Below the pieces are notes generated by a model. The model did not search any database and was not told where the DNA came from. It saw only the letters and a program-made list of their open reading frames with translations. DNA of 7,069 bases from Terriglobales bacterium (GTDB taxonomy: Bacteria > Acidobacteriota > Terriglobia > Terriglobales > Acidobacteriaceae), in contig JASHXK010000326.1 in assembly GCA_030043575.1 (NCBI GenBank), positions 1 through 7,069 of the forward strand, written 5' to 3'. How positions within the stretch are numbered: position 1 is the stretch's first letter; the number at the start of each line of letters is the position of its first letter. This document shows positions 1 to 5,762 of the stretch, in pieces. The position numbers and the translations under genes were made by a program.

Positions 1-2
1 CG

Positions 3-212
3 CGTGAGCTGGCAACGCGGTGGGCCGTTCCCGAAACGTGGATTCGCGAGCGGGTTCGCGAGCGTTGCGATGACCCGCTCCCCCACGTGCGGTTCGGCAA
101 GTACGTCCGGTTTCGCTGGGGCAGCCCGGAGTTGGAAGAGTGGGCGGAGAGGCGTATTGTCACCGGCAGCAACAGGAATGTGGGACGAGTTCGAAGAAAG
201 GAGAGTAAGTGA
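3..212 (+). CDS. Excisionase-like helix-turn-helix protein, 5' end missing
   Basis: Sixty-nine codons are open from the window edge to TGA at 210-212, and the true start lies upstream. The peptide begins RELATRWAVPETWIRERVRE, continues with HVRFGKYVRFRW and then SPELEEWAERR, and ends in a basic tail (RVRRKESK). This order (helix-turn-helix, short beta-wing reading 'VRFGKYVRF', then a helix ending in W-x-x-R) is the pattern of small MerR/excisionase-type DNA-binding proteins that accompany tyrosine recombinases. Its last four bases overlap the GTG start of the integrase gene (GTGA, 209-212), so the two were probably translationally coupled. By family analogy it would bind the element ends or the int promoter and bias recombination towards excision. 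Its partner is broken, so it is probably a relic. Another reading frame is open across the same bases, but its protein has no recognisable pattern. The family call is moderately sure and the exact role is inferred. Confidence 0.7.
   Translation, partial: RELATRWAVPETWIRERVRERCDDPLPHVRFGKYVRFRWGSPELEEWAERRIVTGSNRNVGRVRRKESK
197..203 (+). promoter_or_regulatory. Ribosome binding site setting the GTG start of the integrase
   Basis: AAAGGAG lies 5 nt upstream of GTG at 209. It supports GTG as the integrase start and lies inside the end of the excisionase-like gene, as expected for coupled translation. Confidence 0.7.
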
Positions 213-562
213 CAAGAACTCGTCGCAAACAGAAAGGGTACGTATTCAGAAAGGGCCGTAAGTGGTACTTGCGGTATTACGACTATGTCTACTTCGCCGG
301 GGCGGAGCCGCTGCATCTGCAGAAATGCCGAAAACTTGGTGAAGCGGTTGGAAAGAACCGCATGAGCAAGAAGGATGCTTGTGCAGAGTCGGCGAATTTT
401 CTCCTTCGGCTGAACGACGGCACGTTGACACCTGAAAGCACGATGGCGCTCGAACAATTCGTCGAAGACTTCTACTTGCCTCACGTACAACTATACTGCG
501 CACATTTACTTCCACCTATACAAGATGTACGAATTTGTTCAGGCGGCCAAGCGGGCGCGTGA
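209..562 (+). pseudogene. Tyrosine recombinase (integrase), N-terminal remnant
   Basis: The product starts MTRTRRKQKGYVFRKGRKWY. The basic start followed by GYVFRKGRKWYLRYYDY is the beta-rich arm-binding N-terminus of tyrosine integrases. The segment KNRMSKKDACAESANFLLRLNDG, followed by LTPESTMALEQFVEDFYLPHV, resembles the linker into the core-binding domain. After about residue 93 (base about 490) the similarity stops and the frame runs on for some 24 codons of unrelated peptide to TGA at 560-562. The family normally has about 350-420 residues. The whole catalytic domain with its R-H-R-Y residues is missing, so the product cannot recombine DNA. It follows the excisionase-like gene with a 4-nt overlap and lies 175 bp from the 3' end of tRNA-Ser, a usual place for an integrase. 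I read it as the decayed recombination module of an element once inserted at that tRNA. Confidence 0.8.
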
Positions 563-662
563 GCGGGAGGAAGACGACACGATCCGCGTGCCCGACGAAT
601 ACACATTACGTGGCGAGATCAATCGTGTCGCCGCAACGCTGATTGGCTTGATGGATCGCTAG
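486..662 (+). pseudogene. Out-of-frame coding remnant, unrecognised
   Basis: Directly after the point where integrase similarity ends, a different frame is open for 58 codons to TAG at 660-662. It reads plausibly as protein: YNYTAHIYFHLYKMYEFVQ, then a charged stretch (AKRAREREEDD), then RVPDEYTLRGEINRVAATL and IGLMDR. It has no start codon or ribosome binding site of its own at its beginning. I therefore read it as the C-terminal end of a gene whose front was lost by deletion, or as a fusion joined out of frame to the integrase stub. I do not recognise the family. The balanced composition and the aromatic and charged patterning argue for former coding sequence, but chance opening of a GC-rich frame is not excluded. 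Confidence 0.4.
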
Positions 663-737
663 TAGAGAACGGCGCTGACTGGCAGCGAAACACGTTCCGA
701 GTTTGCGAAATCTGGGCTGAGTTCTGCAACCAACGGA

Positions 738-827
738 TGGCGGAGAGGGAGGGATTTGAACCCCCGAAGGACTTTCGCCCTTGCCGGTTTTCAAGACCGG
801 TGCCATCAACCACTCGGCCACCTCTCC
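738..827 (-). tRNA. tRNA-Ser(UGA)
   Basis: Read on the minus strand, the 7-bp acceptor stem is GGAGAGG (827-821) with CCTCTCC (748-742), followed by discriminator G (741) and an encoded CCA (740-738). The D arm contains GCCGAGTGGTTGATGGC. The anticodon stem CCGGT/ACCGG (800-796 and 788-784) encloses the loop CTTGAAA with anticodon TGA (complement of 791-793), which reads UCA and, by wobble, other UCN serine codons. A long variable arm typical of class II tRNAs (CAAGGGCGAAAGTCCTTC) precedes the T arm, whose loop is TTCAAAT. The gene is complete and looks functional. A broken integrase lies downstream of its 3' end and two decayed half copies lie upstream of its 5' end, so it has probably served repeatedly as an integration target. 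Confidence 0.98.
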
Positions 828-883
828 GTTACTACGTTTTTACTACAATTGCTCCCCAACTCATTGATTTACAGTCGAGTCAA

Positions 884-948
884 GGGGTTTTCAAGACCGG
901 TGTGTTCAACCGCTCCACCACCTCTCCGGCTACTACTGTTTTACTACA
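884..948 (-). repeat. Decayed copy of the tRNA-Ser 5' half plus 5' flank
   Basis: Bases 886-928 match 786-828 of the tRNA gene at a constant 100-bp offset with 37 of 43 identical. The match covers the acceptor 5' strand, the D arm, the anticodon stem 5' strand, the full loop with anticodon TGA and the first three bases of the 3' strand. It goes on through the 5' flank, where both copies carry TACTAC followed by a T-rich stretch and TTTTACTACA (offset 101 after one inserted base). At 884-885 the copy has GG where the tRNA has CC, so the anticodon stem no longer closes. No variable or T arm follows. This looks like a recombination-site scar whose identity block ends in the anticodon arm. It cannot give a working tRNA. 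Confidence 0.85.
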
Positions 949-1028
949 GGGGTGGAAGTTTCGAACGACCAGCACCGCTTCTGCCTGTGTTTCCAATTGG
1001 TTGACTGCTCACAACTCTGAGCGTCGAG

Positions 1029-1073
1029 GGGGTTTGCAAAACCGCCTGTTTCAACCGCTTACAGATCCCTCCG
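1029..1073 (-). repeat. Second, more diverged copy of the tRNA-Ser 5' half
   Basis: Bases 1029-1073 align without gaps to 884-928 at a 145-bp offset, with 31 of 45 identical. The best-kept blocks are GGGGTTT, the adjoining CAA-ACCG part of the anticodon arm, TTCAACCGCT of the D arm and CTCCG of the acceptor strand. On the minus strand it reads as an acceptor 5' strand, a D-arm-like segment (AAGCGGTTGA) and a damaged anticodon arm (GGTTTTGCAAACC). The following sequence does not continue as a tRNA. Divergence is higher than in the first copy, so it is probably older, or it derives from a related tRNA-Ser. Homology is likely but less secure than for the 884-948 copy. Confidence 0.65.
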
Positions 1074-1222
1074 CGAGTGATACGACAGGCGCTGCGCCGG
1101 TTCGTCCTGCGGCAAGGCGGCGCTTGGTAACATCTCAGTCAAGTCAGGTCGACTGACTGCTATGCGAAAACGCCGCACCGGTGGATTCTGGCGTGCCGGC
1201 AACAGAAGAGGGATTCGATAAC

Positions 1223-1747
1223 ATGACGGCACTTGCCGGGTGGGAGAACTTCTACGTCATCGTTGGGTCATCCGCCGGCGCCCTAATTGGACTGCAGTTC
1301 GTGGTGATCACGCTGATCGCGAGCCGTCCGGTCGGCGCCGGTACGCAGCAGGCCGGCGAAGCGTTTGCCACTCCCACGATCGTGCATTTCAGTGCGGTGC
1401 TGCTGTTGTCGTCGATTATCAACGCTCCGTGGCAACATCTTCACAGCGCGGCGGTTGTGTGGGGAGCACTCGGTATGATCGGAATCGTATACGAGGTCGT
1501 GGTATTTCGGCGCATGCGAACCCAATCCGCATACAGTCCGGAACTTGAGGACTGGATGTTTCACGTGGTGCTACCGTTGGCTGCGTATGCGACACTGACC
1601 GGATCGGCCTACGCAATTCGTTCGGCTGCGTCCGGTAGCCTGTTTGCTGTGGCTGCAGCAGCTCTAGCGCTGCTTTTCATAGCGATTCATAATGCCTGGG
1701 ATGCCGTCACCTACCATATCTTCGTCAACAAGGGCGAACAAAAATAG
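1223..1747 (+). CDS. Conserved hypothetical multi-pass membrane protein, 174 aa
   Basis: The product starts MTALAGWENFYVIVGSSAGA. Hydrophobic segments lie at about residues 9-33, 51-70, 75-97, 112-131 and 138-158, giving four or five membrane spans in 174 residues. A basic patch (FRRMR, 95-99) follows the third segment. A polar C-terminal tail (VNKGEQK) ends the protein. ATG at 1223 is preferred because AGAGGG at 1207-1212 is a well-spaced ribosome binding site; a GTG 42 bp upstream has none. I see no catalytic motif, no metal-binding cluster and no signal-peptide cleavage site, so the function is unknown. The opening 'GWENFYVIVGSSAGALIGLQFV' pattern resembles small uncharacterised membrane proteins found in Acidobacteria and Proteobacteria, which I recall but cannot verify here. 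It converges on the permease gene and does not form an operon with anything visible. It could be old cargo of the element at the tRNA or ordinary chromosome. Confidence 0.85.
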   Translation: MTALAGWENFYVIVGSSAGALIGLQFVVITLIASRPVGAGTQQAGEAFATPTIVHFSAVLLLSSIINAPWQHLHSAAVVWGALGMIGIVYEVVVFRRMRTQSAYSPELEDWMFHVVLPLAAYATLTGSAYAIRSAASGSLFAVAAAALALLFIAIHNAWDAVTYHIFVNKGEQK

Positions 1748-1767
1748 CCTCGCGGGCATCGCGAAGC
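1736..1767 (-). terminator. Intrinsic terminator of the ADOP permease transcript
   Basis: On the minus strand, GCTTCGCG and CGCGAGGC pair over 8 bp with one G-U wobble around the 5-nt loop ATGCC. The run TATTTTTGTT follows immediately. The stem starts 16 nt after the permease stop codon. It overlaps the last codons and stop of the converging membrane-protein gene. On the plus strand the same hairpin lacks a T-run, so it should work mainly for the minus-strand transcript. Confidence 0.8.
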
Positions 1768-1783
1768 CGGCCAATGTGGTGAT

Positions 1784-4336
1784 TCAGTCCGTGCGGAGCG
1801 CTTTCACTGGATCGGTGGACGCAGCACGGCTTGCCGGCAGAAGACTCGCAGCGGCTGCGGAGATTCCGAGCAGCACGATCGAGATCGCCAGCACCGAAAG
1901 ATCCCAACTACGCACCTGGTAGAGGCTGGACGCCATGAGCCGTCCAGCGCCGATGGCGATGGGAATTCCGATCAGCAAGCCAATCGCAACCTGCAGAAAC
2001 GCTCCGCGCAGGACCAGGCGCGCGATACTGGCGCGATTCGCGCCCAGCGCCATGCGAACGCCGATCTCGCTAGTGCGCCGCGCGACGGTGTAGGCGGTTA
2101 CGCCGTACAGCCCGATGGCCGCCAGCAGCAGCGCGATAATGCCGAAAGTTCCCGCCAGCCGCGCGACCATGCGCTGCTGATCGAAGTTGTCGGCAACCTG
2201 CTGCTGCATGGTTTGGACGGAGATGATGGTCAGATTGGGATCGACATCGGCGAGCGCGCGGCGCAACTGCGGCTCAAGATTGTGGGTGTCGCCGCGCACC
2301 TCGAGCTGAATGCTATTCATGAAGTGCGATTTAATTTCCAGATTTTGCATCAGCGGCTCGTCGAAGTGCAGAGTCTGCTCCAGTGGCGCAAAAAACATCG
2401 CGCCGGCAGGTTGGTCCGGATCGGTGTACTTCGCGTCGCGCACTACGCCCACGATCTCGTAGGTTTTGGCAAAGACTGCCATGTCCATGCCGAAGTGCTT
2501 GCCCAGGGGATCTTGGTTTTTGAAGAAACGTTGCACGAAAGCTTCGTTGACGATAGCGACGGCCCGCGAGCCCGAGGTATCGCTGCGATCGAAACCGCGG
2601 CCGCGCACGACATTCTGGCCAATGGTGGAAAAGTAGGAGCGGCTCACCCGATCCCATGAAGCTCCATTCTCCTCGTCCGGTTTGGGATCGCCCTTGCCCT
2701 CGACAGCGACCCACTCACCCCAGTTGTCGCCGCTCAGCGGACTGTACAGCGCCAGGCTGACTCTCTGTACATTGGGCAGCTGCAGCAGCCGGTCCTGAAT
2801 CGCCTGATACAGCGCATCCAGCCGCTCCGGCGTGTAACTGGGCAGTGGCGGATTGATCTGAACGCTGACGCGATTGTTCACGCTGAAGCCCAGTTGCTGA
2901 TGCTCCAGATTGCGCAGGCTGCTAGTGAGCAAACCGGCACAGGCCAGCAGCACCAGCGAGAGCGCGGCCTGTCCGACGACCAGCATCTTCTGTGGCAGCG
3001 ACGAGCGCTCGCGGGTGGAGCGATTCGCGCCGTGCAGCGCCTCAGCCGGATCGGAGTGCGAAGCCAGCCACGCGGGCCCAACGCCGAACAGAATTCCAGT
3101 GAGCAGCGAGAGCGCAAAGCCAAATCCCAGCACGGGCCAGGACGGCGTGACATTGATGGGCGTGAAGGTCGCGCTGCTGAATGCCAGCGCCAGTATGAAA
3201 CGTGCGCCCAGATAGGCGACGACGATGCCCAGCATACCGCCGACCAGCGCCAGCAGCACGGCTTCGGTCAGTTGCTGGCGGATGAGTCTTCTGCGCGAGG
3301 CGCCGAGCGCAATCCGCACCGCAGTTTGCATTCTTCGCGCGGCGCCCCGCGCCAGGAGCAGGTTGGCGATGTTGGCGCACGCAATCAGCAGCACCGCACC
3401 GCAGACCGACAGCAGAATGCGCAGGCTGGCGCCGTAGTCTTCTTTCATGCGCGCCACACCGCCGCCGGCCGGCGCCAGGCGAACGTACTTGTGGGAGATG
3501 GTCTGTTGGATCTGGGTACGAAACTCAGCAGGAATCGGGTCCTCATTACGCAGCCAGCGTTGCAGCACGGGCGTCAGGCGTGCGTCGAGGCCGTTCACGC
3601 TGGCGCCGGGCCGCAACCGCCCGATGGCATACAACCAGTTCGACATCTGGTTCTTCATCAGCGCGTTCTGGCCGTTGTATAGCGGCTCCTGTTGCAAGGG
3701 CAGCCAGAAGTCAGGGGGGTCGTCACGCAGCGTCTCGCCGAAGAAGCCCGGCGGCGCAATGCCGATCAGCGTGACTGGCTGGCCCTCGATAACAAAGGTT
3801 GACCCGATCAGCGCGGGATCGGAGCCGTAGGTCTGCTGCCAGGTGTGATAGCTCATCACCGCGGTTGGCGGGGCGGATGGCGTGTCGTCCGCGCCGGTGA
3901 AGACGCGACCGGCGAAGGCGCCAATGCCGAGCACGTGGAAGTAGCTGCCGGTAGCGAACTCCGCGCGCAGTGGCCGCGCCACGTTGTCGCGGGTAGTGCT
4001 GCGGATACTGTGGATCTGCGGCGACGCCTGAAATGCGGTGGTCTCCTCGAACTCGGGCGCGGCGGCGGCCAGGCGCTGATAAAGCTGATAGGAGAACAGG
4101 CTCCAGTCATCGTCTTCCCAACCCGCGACGCCACCCACCTGGCGGTCTCCGATGCGATACAACTGCGCCGGGTCGGCCACCGGCAGCGACTTCAGCATGA
4201 TGGCGTGCACCAGCGTGAAGATGGCGGTCGTCGCGCCAATGCCGATGGCCAGCGTCAGAACGGCGGTCAGAGTGAAGACAGGCGCCTGCCGCATCTGACG
4301 CAGCGCGTAGCGAAGGTCCTGGGCGAGGGTATGCAT
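1784..4336 (-). CDS. ADOP-type ABC transporter permease (MacB/FtsX fold, duplicated)
   Basis: The 850-residue inner-membrane protein has a duplicated MacB-like layout. A first span lies at about residues 20-45, a large extracytoplasmic domain at 46-300, and three spans at 305-329, 360-385 and 400-422. The second half repeats this: a span at 450-472, an extracytoplasmic domain at 473-725, and spans at 728-750, 777-801 and 812-834. The FtsX coupling motif appears twice, as ARRMQTAVRIALGASRRRLI (333-352) and ARRTSEIGVRMALGANRASI (752-771). The start MHTLAQDLRYALRQMRQAPV matches the short N-terminus of acidobacterial duplicated orphan permeases, and ATG at 4336 has an AGAGGA ribosome binding site 7 nt away. 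No ATPase gene is adjacent, hence 'orphan'. By MacB analogy it would couple a cytoplasmic ATPase to movement of periplasmic domains, either exporting a peptide or lipid or signalling. The substrate is unknown. The family is very sure and the role is not. Confidence 0.95.
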   Translation of the reverse strand: MHTLAQDLRYALRQMRQAPVFTLTAVLTLAIGIGATTAIFTLVHAIMLKSLPVADPAQLYRIGDRQVGGVAGWEDDDWSLFSYQLYQRLAAAAPEFEETTAFQASPQIHSIRSTTRDNVARPLRAEFATGSYFHVLGIGAFAGRVFTGADDTPSAPPTAVMSYHTWQQTYGSDPALIGSTFVIEGQPVTLIGIAPPGFFGETLRDDPPDFWLPLQQEPLYNGQNALMKNQMSNWLYAIGRLRPGASVNGLDARLTPVLQRWLRNEDPIPAEFRTQIQQTISHKYVRLAPAGGGVARMKEDYGASLRILLSVCGAVLLIACANIANLLLARGAARRMQTAVRIALGASRRRLIRQQLTEAVLLALVGGMLGIVVAYLGARFILALAFSSATFTPINVTPSWPVLGFGFALSLLTGILFGVGPAWLASHSDPAEALHGANRSTRERSSLPQKMLVVGQAALSLVLLACAGLLTSSLRNLEHQQLGFSVNNRVSVQINPPLPSYTPERLDALYQAIQDRLLQLPNVQRVSLALYSPLSGDNWGEWVAVEGKGDPKPDEENGASWDRVSRSYFSTIGQNVVRGRGFDRSDTSGSRAVAIVNEAFVQRFFKNQDPLGKHFGMDMAVFAKTYEIVGVVRDAKYTDPDQPAGAMFFAPLEQTLHFDEPLMQNLEIKSHFMNSIQLEVRGDTHNLEPQLRRALADVDPNLTIISVQTMQQQVADNFDQQRMVARLAGTFGIIALLLAAIGLYGVTAYTVARRTSEIGVRMALGANRASIARLVLRGAFLQVAIGLLIGIPIAIGAGRLMASSLYQVRSWDLSVLAISIVLLGISAAAASLLPASRAASTDPVKALRTD

Positions 4337-4663
4337 GGCCGAATCCTCTCATGGCCTGTACGCATGCTGGGAGGGATTTGTTCCGGCGGGGGTGGTAGAG
4401 CGGGCCTACGGTACGGGTTTCGCGGCGAAGCCGGGTGGAGCACCGCTTCAGCGGTGCATAGATCGGGGTGGATTGACTTCCGGCTTTAGCCGCTGAGGTG
4501 ATCTTGTGACCGGGAGATTGTACCCCGCTGGCGAGACTCGAAAGAATCGCCGCTGACATTATGATCGCGACAAACCGCTATTTACTTCAGTGGCTGAAGC
4601 CGCGTCGCGAAGTCGTGAGTATTTGTATGCACCGCTGAAGCGGCGCTCCAGCCAATCTCGAAG
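4337..4663. other. Palindrome-rich non-coding region upstream of the permease
   Basis: No gene is supported in this 327-bp gap between buk and the permease gene, both transcribed leftward. It must contain the permease promoter unless the permease is read through from buk. Besides the inverted 25-nt pair at 4436-4460 and 4626-4650, it has CGGCTTTAGCCG (4481-4492). It also has the nested structure TCGCGAC (4565-4571) / GTCGCGA (4604-4610), which encloses CTTCAG-TGG-CTGAAG (4585-4599). None of these hairpins is followed by a T-run on the minus strand, so none is a standard intrinsic terminator for buk. Confidence 0.75.
4436..4650. repeat. REP/BIME-like or MITE-like unit with 25-nt inverted ends
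   Basis: Bases 4436-4460 and the reverse complement of 4626-4650 agree at 24 of 25 positions. Each copy contains an internal palindrome, GCACCGCTTCAGCGGTGC at 4440-4457 and GCACCGCTGAAGCGGCGC at 4629-4646. The enclosed 165 bp contain no gene and further small palindromes. Paired, inverted, self-complementary units between genes are the hallmark of REP/BIME arrays. Similar 'gcaccgctgaagcggtgc' palindromes seem familiar from Acidobacteria intergenic DNA, but that is from memory. I see no target-site duplication flanking the unit, so insertion as one element is not proven. Confidence 0.6.
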
Positions 4664-5761
4664 CTAGACAGTGACTGACTCGGGTTTCACGACAGTTTCC
4701 AGCACGCGCGCCTGCTCTTCGCCGCGCAGAATGCGCAGCGCGCCTTCCACTAGAGCCTGCAACTCGTCCTCACCCGGATATCGCATGATGGGAGCGATCC
4801 ATTTCACGTAATCAGTCAGCACTGCAATCAGGCGATCAGAGTGCGCCATGCCTCCGGTCAGCAGCAGAGCGTCAACCCGTCCGCACAGCGCCGCAGCCAT
4901 CGCACCGATTTCCTTGGCGATTTGGTAGACCATCGCGTCGAAAACCAGCTTCGCTTTACGGTCGCCACTGGCAATGCGCCGCTCGACCTCGGGAAGATCC
5001 TTCGTTCCCAAGTACGAATACAAACCGGCCTCGCTGAACAGCGCCGCTTCCACCTGATTTCGCGTATACCGTCCGCTGAAGCACAAGTCGACTAGCTGCA
5101 TCACCGGGACACCGCCGGCGCGCTCGGTGGAAAATGCGCCTTCCTCGCGCGAATTAGTTACGTCGATCATGCGGCCATCCGTATGCGCCGAAACAGAGAT
5201 TCCGCTGCCGAGGTGCGCGACAATCAGCCGCAGCGATTCGTAAGCTTTGCCTTGCTCCCGGGCGTAGCGCTTCGCCACCGCCTTGGAATTCAGTGCATGC
5301 GATAAGCATTGCCGCTCCAGCAGCGCCGAGCCCGACAAGCGCACGTGCTCCGGCCACTCGTCTACGCTGACCGGATCGACGATGAACGCCGGCACTCCCG
5401 CTTCGCGCGCCAGGTAGACGGCGAGAAACGCGCCGAGATTTGCAGCGTGAGCGCCACGCCTGGCTAGGCGCAGCTCCGCCAGCATGTCGTCATTTACCAG
5501 ATATGTGCCGCTGGCGACGGACGGCAGCAGACCGCCGCGTCCCACCACCGCATCCAGCTCGCGAACGTCGTGCCCCGCTTCCGCGAGCGCAGCTTCAATC
5601 TGCTCAGCGCGAAACTGCTGCTGCTCCAGAATCGAGCGACCGCGGAACGGCTCGAGCTCGGCATCGGAGTGCCGAATGTTCTTGACCAGCGCCGGAGTTT
5701 CGTTGACATACAGCGCGAACTTGGTCGACGTGGAGCCCGGATTGATCGCGAGGATGTTCAT
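4664..5761 (-). CDS. buk: Butyrate kinase
   Basis: This cytoplasmic enzyme interconverts butyryl phosphate plus ADP with butyrate plus ATP; family members often also accept isobutyrate, valerate or related acids. The 365 residues match the usual length of about 355-365. Motifs of the acetate/butyrate kinase branch of the ASKHA fold are in order: NPGSTSTK (7-14, phosphate 1 loop), GRGG (75-78), HAANLGA (105-111), HLGSGISVSAHTDGRMID (183-200, phosphate 2 region), GTKDLPEV (252-259), LLTGGMA (300-306, adenosine loop) and RYPGEDELQALVEGALRIL near the C-terminus. ATG at 5761 is chosen because the family starts directly with 'M-x-I-L-x-I-N-P-G-S'. A TTG five codons upstream would add only MPPGE and overlap ptb. 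Only one base separates the ptb stop (5763-5765) from this ATG, so translation is surely coupled. An AGGTGA overlapping the ptb stop is the only, rather close, Shine-Dalgarno candidate. Identification is very sure and the preferred acyl chain is open. Confidence 0.97.
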   Translation of the reverse strand: MNILAINPGSTSTKFALYVNETPALVKNIRHSDAELEPFRGRSILEQQQFRAEQIEAALAEAGHDVRELDAVVGRGGLLPSVASGTYLVNDDMLAELRLARRGAHAANLGAFLAVYLAREAGVPAFIVDPVSVDEWPEHVRLSGSALLERQCLSHALNSKAVAKRYAREQGKAYESLRLIVAHLGSGISVSAHTDGRMIDVTNSREEGAFSTERAGGVPVMQLVDLCFSGRYTRNQVEAALFSEAGLYSYLGTKDLPEVERRIASGDRKAKLVFDAMVYQIAKEIGAMAAALCGRVDALLLTGGMAHSDRLIAVLTDYVKWIAPIMRYPGEDELQALVEGALRILRGEEQARVLETVVKPESVTV

Positions 5762-5762
5762 C

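Larger units (their letters stand above)
828..1222. other. Non-coding region between tRNA-Ser and the membrane-protein gene
   Basis: This 395-bp stretch holds the two tRNA-Ser half copies and, between them and the next gene, sequence in which I see no credible coding region. The plus-strand frames that stay open here begin inside the tRNA in antisense and have no ribosome binding site. The upstream promoter of tRNA-Ser must lie here, immediately right of 827. I could not pick convincing -35 and -10 boxes, and the half copy itself is the likely source of some promoter-like sequence. Confidence 0.7.

Noticed and set aside
4..261. Alternative frame of 85 codons over the excisionase-like gene
   Set aside because: It overlaps the frame with a clear helix-turn-helix pattern and the GTGA junction. 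Its own peptide is low in structure and typical of a GC-rich shadow.
1029..1073. A separate functional tRNA with a TGC or GCA anticodon
   Set aside because: Only the 5' half is present, the anticodon stem is mispaired, and no variable or T arm or acceptor 3' strand follows.
737..1156. Plus-strand open frame of 139 codons beginning MAEREGFEPP
   Set aside because: It starts inside the antisense of tRNA-Ser. 'AEREGFEPPK' is the well-known false translation of that tRNA, and the frame has no ribosome binding site.
1136..1160. Inverted repeat CAGTCA/TGACTG and AGTCA/TGACT around GTCGAC
   Set aside because: The stems are only 5-6 bp, the two pairings compete, and no T-run or gene start is suitably placed. 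I judged it chance.
2894..3682. Plus-strand open frame of 262 codons opposite the permease
   Set aside because: It is antisense to the permease, rich in Q, R, A and G, with no domain pattern. It is a by-product of codon bias.
4629..4646. Intrinsic terminator for buk
   Set aside because: A hairpin lies 17 nt after the stop, but the minus strand continues ATACAAATACTC without a T-run. The same palindrome recurs at 4440-4457, which fits a repeat better.
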